From: Drosophila pseudoobscura
Taxonomy: Eukaryota > Arthropoda > Insecta > Diptera > Drosophilidae
Reading direction: 5' to 3'
NCBI RefSeq assembly: GCF_009870125.1
Contig: NW_022881696.1
Coordinates: 1 to 64,000 of the forward strand
Length of the DNA stretch: 64,000 bases
The notes beneath the pieces are model-generated. The model was not told the origin of the DNA, did no database searches, and saw only the letters and a program-made list of their open reading frames with translations. This document shows, piece after piece, positions 59,078 through 64,000 of this stretch; the stretch's first letter is position 1, and each line of letters begins with the position of its first letter. The position numbers and the translations under genes were made by a program.

Positions 59078-62000
59078 GGGGGTGGCTGGTAGTCTGCTCA
59101 TAAAAATTGGCAAACAAAGGCAACTTTTTCGCCGAAGGACGAGCCGCGGAGCAGCACGACTGTGCGTGAGAGCAAGTGTGTGTGGCGCAGGGTTCGGGGC
59201 ACGATTTACGTAAATTTTTATTACAATAATAACGCCGAATGACGGGAACGACCCTCCACCGACAGCGCGAAATATACTTAATGAAAGAAAACCACAGCGA
59301 TCGATTTGTGTATTGGCCATCCCCCCTGCCCCTTGCCTTTTGCCCCTTGCCCCATGCCACATGCCCCATCCTAGTGGGTGGGGACTGCACGACGAACCCT
59401 AATGATGACACATTCAAACGGGAGGCAGGCACCCCATCTAGGCCGTGGCACCGGTTGTCGGAGCATTTCCCAAATGACGTAAGAAGTTGCGAAAGGACGA
59501 CACCTCGCCAAAAACTGTGGCACGGATCAATAATCGATGTGTAAAAAGTCGGTTAATGTGAATGTGTCTATGCCCATGACTATGCTGTGTGTGTGTGTGG
59601 GTGCTTGTGGAATGGAAGGACCTCATTAAGAGTGCTGCAAGGATTTACTTACACCTTCAATGGACTCGCACTTTGGTAATTGCATGCAAAGGCGGAGGAT
59701 TCCCTGCAGAAATCTTGTAGGAAGCCGTGCTCTCGCTCTCCCTCTATCCCAGTGTGGCTTAACCCTCACAGAGTATTACAAACTTTGGGAATAGATCTCA
59801 ACATTTTAGTTACTTCAATCTCAAGTCAAGGTCTCAGCTTTTAGTGGGAAATATTCATTTCCTTTCACCTTTAAATTGCCATAAATTTCCATCAAGGGTA
59901 TTTCAATCTGGTACCGAAACTGGTTTGTTTGGAGAGATTCTACAGGGGAAAACATTGCAGATTTGTCCATCATTCGGATGCACGACTTTCCATCGTACTC
60001 CCGCCCAAATGTTGGCCAATTTTCTTCAATGGAAATCGGCTTAAAGGCCAATTAAAGCCGTCTTGCCAGCAGAGGCCTATCCCTGGCATGAAAGAGCAGG
60101 GTCCTTTAAAGGCAATAAGCTCATTAGAGATGTGTGTGTGTGTATTGCTTAGACAAAAGCCGCCACTTGGTTTAACCACAGGCTTACGTATGTCTGCTCG
60201 TTTCGTACGCTTCTCAGGTGCGAATTAGACACGAAATTTATGTTGAAATCATTTGATTTGTGAGTATTTTGGCAAACTTTGAGTTTGCACATAATTCATT
60301 AAGTCCCCTGTCCTTCGTCCTTTCTATGCGTGTGTGTGTGTGTGTGCTGTCAAAGCCAGCAGCGAAAACTAAATGCGGCCTAAGCCCCTCGCAAGTTTTC
60401 GGGCCTGTCTCTCTGTCTGTCTCTCTGTCTGTCACATGTGTGTGTGTGTGTGTGTGTGTGTGTCAATGTACGTGTCAAATGCGAATCCCAGTTCGTGAAT
60501 CCCAGTTTTGGGCCCTGGACAGCAATCACTGAGTCATGCCAGGCCGTGTCCAGGTTGCAGGAGAGAAGGATGCGAGGGTATGGAATGGAATTAATTTGAT
60601 ATATCGGAGTGGCTTTGACCCCTCCACCGGATTTGATATGGGGGGTTGGTGGCGGCAGCAGCAGCAGCAGCAATGACAAGAAATTAACTCAAAAATTTGC
60701 CATTCCTGGAGCCAGAGATTGTGGGGACTGTGGGGACTGTGGGGACTCGGAAGCGGGGATTCAATTCTTGAGAATGTCAGTGCCATTCACGTAGGTACTA
60801 TCCTCCTCCTGGAGGCAAAATGGCGTTTATGTGTTTGCGTGTCAGCTATCGTGTCCCTGTCTCCCGGTGGCTGTCGACTGGGAGCAGTGGTGGCCATGTT
60901 GCATGTCCACCTGACATGGGGCAGACATTAGCAACAATGTCCCCCGTACACGTATCCCCAGCTAAATGTGTGTCGAATTTGCTTTGCAACAAAGTATTAG
61001 GCAAACAAGTGCAACTGCAACTGCCACTCCCACTCCCACTCCCACTCCGACTGCAGGGCGGCTTACACGGCTCCCTGTGTACACTGTACAGTGTCCCAGT
61101 AATCAATTCTGCTCAGGGCTGTCCCCATTTCTCGGGGATCTTGTGTAAATATGTCGAATATTTCAAGGATCGACTAAGAGCACATCCAATGACAGCCGAA
61201 TCCCAGTCACAAACTGTTTTTGGGGGATCCTCCAAGGGCTCTTAACATACAGTTTCCCATAAGCCAGGTGCTCAAACACCGATTACTGGGACACCGAGTT
61301 CGTGGAAAATTTTGTTGATACCAGAAATAATGCCACTCTCCAAAGGGGGAAATTAATGCCAAAAGATAGTTATCCTCGTGTGGGAACCACGCCATACGCG
61401 AGGGCTTGCGCCCTTTTCTGAAATGATTGCAACTTTTGCAACACACGCAGGGCAGGGCGGGGCGGGGCAGAGGGGTCAGTGTGTGGGGGACACAGCCACA
61501 GGCACAGGCACAGGCACAAATTTGTCCGAGTGGTGCCTGCTGCTCCACAATAATCGACTACGTCGGCGGAGCGGAGCGGAATGGTGAATGGAAAATGAAG
61601 AATGAAGTCAGACACCACTTGTGCCTTTGTGGCAGTTTCTGGACCTTCCGTTCGACCAGACCGGACCGGACCGGGCCGGCGCTCGCTCGTCCTTATGGCT
61701 TATCAAACGCCAATCAAAATGGCTCCTCTGGTATATAAAAAAAGCAAAAAAAAAGAAAAAAAAGGGACGTAGGAGCCAGAGCCAGAGCGGGACGTGGCGT
61801 GGCGTTGCCCAGAGAGTGGCAGATGCCACGTGTCAGGCTATTTAGCATGGAAATTCGCTTTGTTACGACTACTATAACCAGGACACAATGCTGCATAGTG
61901 ACCCGGCCCGACCCGATCCGACCCCATTCACAGGTTACATAAAGACTTCAAGGTAACCCCAACAGCAGAGCAGCTGAACAGCAGAGCAGCTGAACAGCAG

Positions 62001-63753
62001 AACAGCAGAACCATGGAACAGAACACGCAAACGAAGCATTTAAATCGATTTCACCCGCGAATAAGAGCGCGCGGGGCTCGACGCCAGGCAGGCGTCCATC
62101 GAGGCAGCGCCCGCAGTGGCTTGCCCCACGAGCAAAACACTTGCCAAACGGGCGCATAGCCACTGCAAATTTATCTGACTCAGACTTAGACTCTGACTCT
62201 GACTCTCACTCTCACTCTCACTCGGACAACCACTCTGACTCTGTTCTGCCCCCGTAATTTATAGAGCTTCGAGAGCTGGAGCACTCCTCCTTGCAAAGGT
62301 GCATGTGCTGGAAATGGGGTCTCGTCTTCAGTGTGCTTCATTTGCAAACACATTGCGGCCCAGTTTCGGCCGAATAACATCGATAAAACGAATAATGCGA
62401 ATATGAACTAGGTTCTGCTCGGAAACTTTTCAAGCCACTTGGATGATGGCCAAGATATCTGCACTCCCAGAGAAATGCCTGATCCCAGCCCTCGAGGCTG
62501 GCAGGGATTTCTCTGATAAACTTTCGATTTGGCAATATTTTGTTAGGTTTTCGAAAAGTTGAAATTTATTTAAACAATATTTATCGATTCGGCACATACA
62601 TCCATTTTCGTTGAGCCTCGACAGCAGCGCTAGGGCCCGAAACCTGCCTGAACCATGGAAAATATGAGTGTTTGCCGAAAAATTTCAACTCTCCTCCTAA
62701 CCCATTGCCAGCCGACTTGCCCCACACCCCCGCACGGCCATCCATGGGGTTCATTCAATTGCCAAACGATTATCTCCGGCCTCATCAAACACATTGGCAG
62801 TGGCTGGGGCTGGGGCTGGGACTGGGGCTGGGACTGGGGCTGGGGCTGGGCCAGAGCATCCCTGACATCGGATCCGGGTTCGTTCCGTCTGACGTCGGGG
62901 ATGCGGCCTGCCTGCAAATGAGCATCGCCGCCGCCTTGTTTGCGGTTCGCCCGTAGATCTACGGACTCTACGGGGGAATTTGTATGCCGGCGGGCGTACT
63001 CAATCTTTGCTCTTTTGTGGGTCTGTGCGGTGTGCAGGCGGTGTGTGCACTCGACTGGATATCGAATGGGGAGTGTGGAGTGGGGAGTGGCGAGGCGGGC
63101 TATCCGCATCCATTGGGGGGGGGCATGGCTAGCGATGCCACAAACTATTTCAGGTGCCTAATCGCATTCTGACAGTTCTGAAAACAGTTTTCACTCGATG
63201 GGGGCCAACTCCCGGGCCCAACGCATCCAAGGGATATCTGCACCACAGAGAAAGCCGAAGCCAAAGCCAAAGCCGAACTCGAAGCCGAAGCCGAAGCCAA
63301 GTGCCGAATCTGGCAAACAAACAGCCGCATTGTCATTGAAATGTTGGCAGGACTTTTTGTCTCTCTGTTCCTTTTGTAGGTTGGCTTTATCGTAGTTTTT
63401 CTGTTTTTTCTTTACTTTCGAGAATTCTATTTTCCTTTTTTTTTTGTGAGGGGCGGGAAGGGGGGGGGGGGGCACTCCCCAGTGCCTTTGCTCCATCAGC
63501 ATCTATGTAGCTGTCATCGGGAGCCACACACTGATCCAGGCGAGGCTTTCGTTCGAGTTGGGGAGGCAAGGCACATCGGGAACTATAAATCAACAAATTT
63601 GACAGCAAAATGTGCAAAGTGGTAAACAAAAACTGGCATCGGAAGCAGTTGCAGCCAAGGACAATGAAGGCAGAAGGACTGGAGCTGCTGCTGCTGCTGC
63701 TGGCTGCCCAAACGGATTGCACAAGGGAATTATTCGACTATTCGGCTTTCCAG

Positions 63754-63794
<41 letters not shown>

Positions 63795-64000
63795 GGCCTG
63801 TGTCTGCGTCGGTGTCTGCCCGAAGGCCATTATTGGTGGTAATCAAGCGTGATTAATTGAATTGAAATTGAATTTTTGTTTTGTTTTGCATAACATGCTG
63901 CTCCTGGACGGCCAAATGCCCAAATGATCCTCCCTCGGAGGGTGGGACACGTGCAATTTGGAATGTGGAATGTGGGTCAGGTGTCGGAAAAGAGGAAAAC

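Larger units (their letters stand above)
48976..64000 (+). other. Long intron, repeat-rich, no coding exon recognised
   Basis: About 15 kb without a convincing coding exon, running to the window edge. Holds simple repeats: GA runs 50645-50670; a (GGAT)n block 51050-51081; GAGA 51358-51450; (CCTCCTG)n 53260-53322; (GTGCC)n 53347-53380; CT 54952-54982; (CCTGTCCTGC)n 55945-55990; TG 59046-59075 and 60437-60463; (GGGGCTGGGACT)n 62800-62850; (ACTCTG)n 62177-62240; CT 63758-63791. There are also long G runs. Possible internal control elements are listed separately. Confidence 0.6.

Noticed and set aside
50500-64000. Many 60-180-codon frames in the long intron
   Set aside because: They follow simple repeats (GA, CT, GT, CCT) and lack codon bias, conserved motifs and splice signals.

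Overview
The window is nuclear DNA from a Drosophila fly, possibly of the obscura group. The evidence is short phase-conserved introns, TATA/Initiator and Motif 1/DRE promoters, a DINE-1-type repeat, and recognisable orthologues of Su(var)3-3 (LSD1), obst-F and Ssk (Snakeskin). The gene order matches what I remember of the Su(var)3-3 / CG17147 / CG17145 / obst-F neighbourhood on Muller element D (D. melanogaster 3L). That orthology is recalled, not computed.

Layout. 1-6.9 kb: 3' part of a plus-strand glutamine-rich nuclear gene ending in a DUF4211 domain. Its splice sites are good but its reading frame is broken about ten times. 7.2-7.9 kb: a hAT-type miniature element. 8.5-9.9 kb: an ecdysteroid-kinase-like (EcKL) gene. 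11.7-15.2 kb: Su(var)3-3 with a housekeeping promoter. 15.3-35.2 kb: an array of eight secreted chitin-binding (CBM14/peritrophin-A) genes on both strands, seven with five domains and one (obst-F-like) with three. A DINE-1-like repeat and a perfect 467-bp tandem duplication lie within the array. 35.6-39.6 kb: a small secreted-peptide gene, a palindromic Tc1-like transposon, a broken coding remnant, and a tight pair of unrecognised minus-strand ORFs that may be dicistronic. 39.8-64 kb: the 5' part of a large plus-strand gene with one big coding exon (45.54-47.17 kb) and long introns rich in GA/CT, GT and G-run repeats. Ssk is nested on the opposite strand inside the second intron.

How it fits together. 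The CBM14 proteins are predicted to be secreted and to bind chitin, as in the gut peritrophic matrix or cuticle. Ssk is a smooth septate junction protein of gut-type epithelia and has GATA sites upstream. The array genes use compact TATA promoters, while Su(var)3-3 uses Motif 1 plus a DRE. The most distinctive observation is a shared architecture in all seven five-domain genes: the start codon sits in a micro-exon with 4, 7 or 10 coding bases, always ending in phase 1, and one spliced large exon supplies the signal peptide and domains. One of these genes (32.4 kb) needs a GC-AG intron. No tRNA, rRNA or CRISPR was seen.
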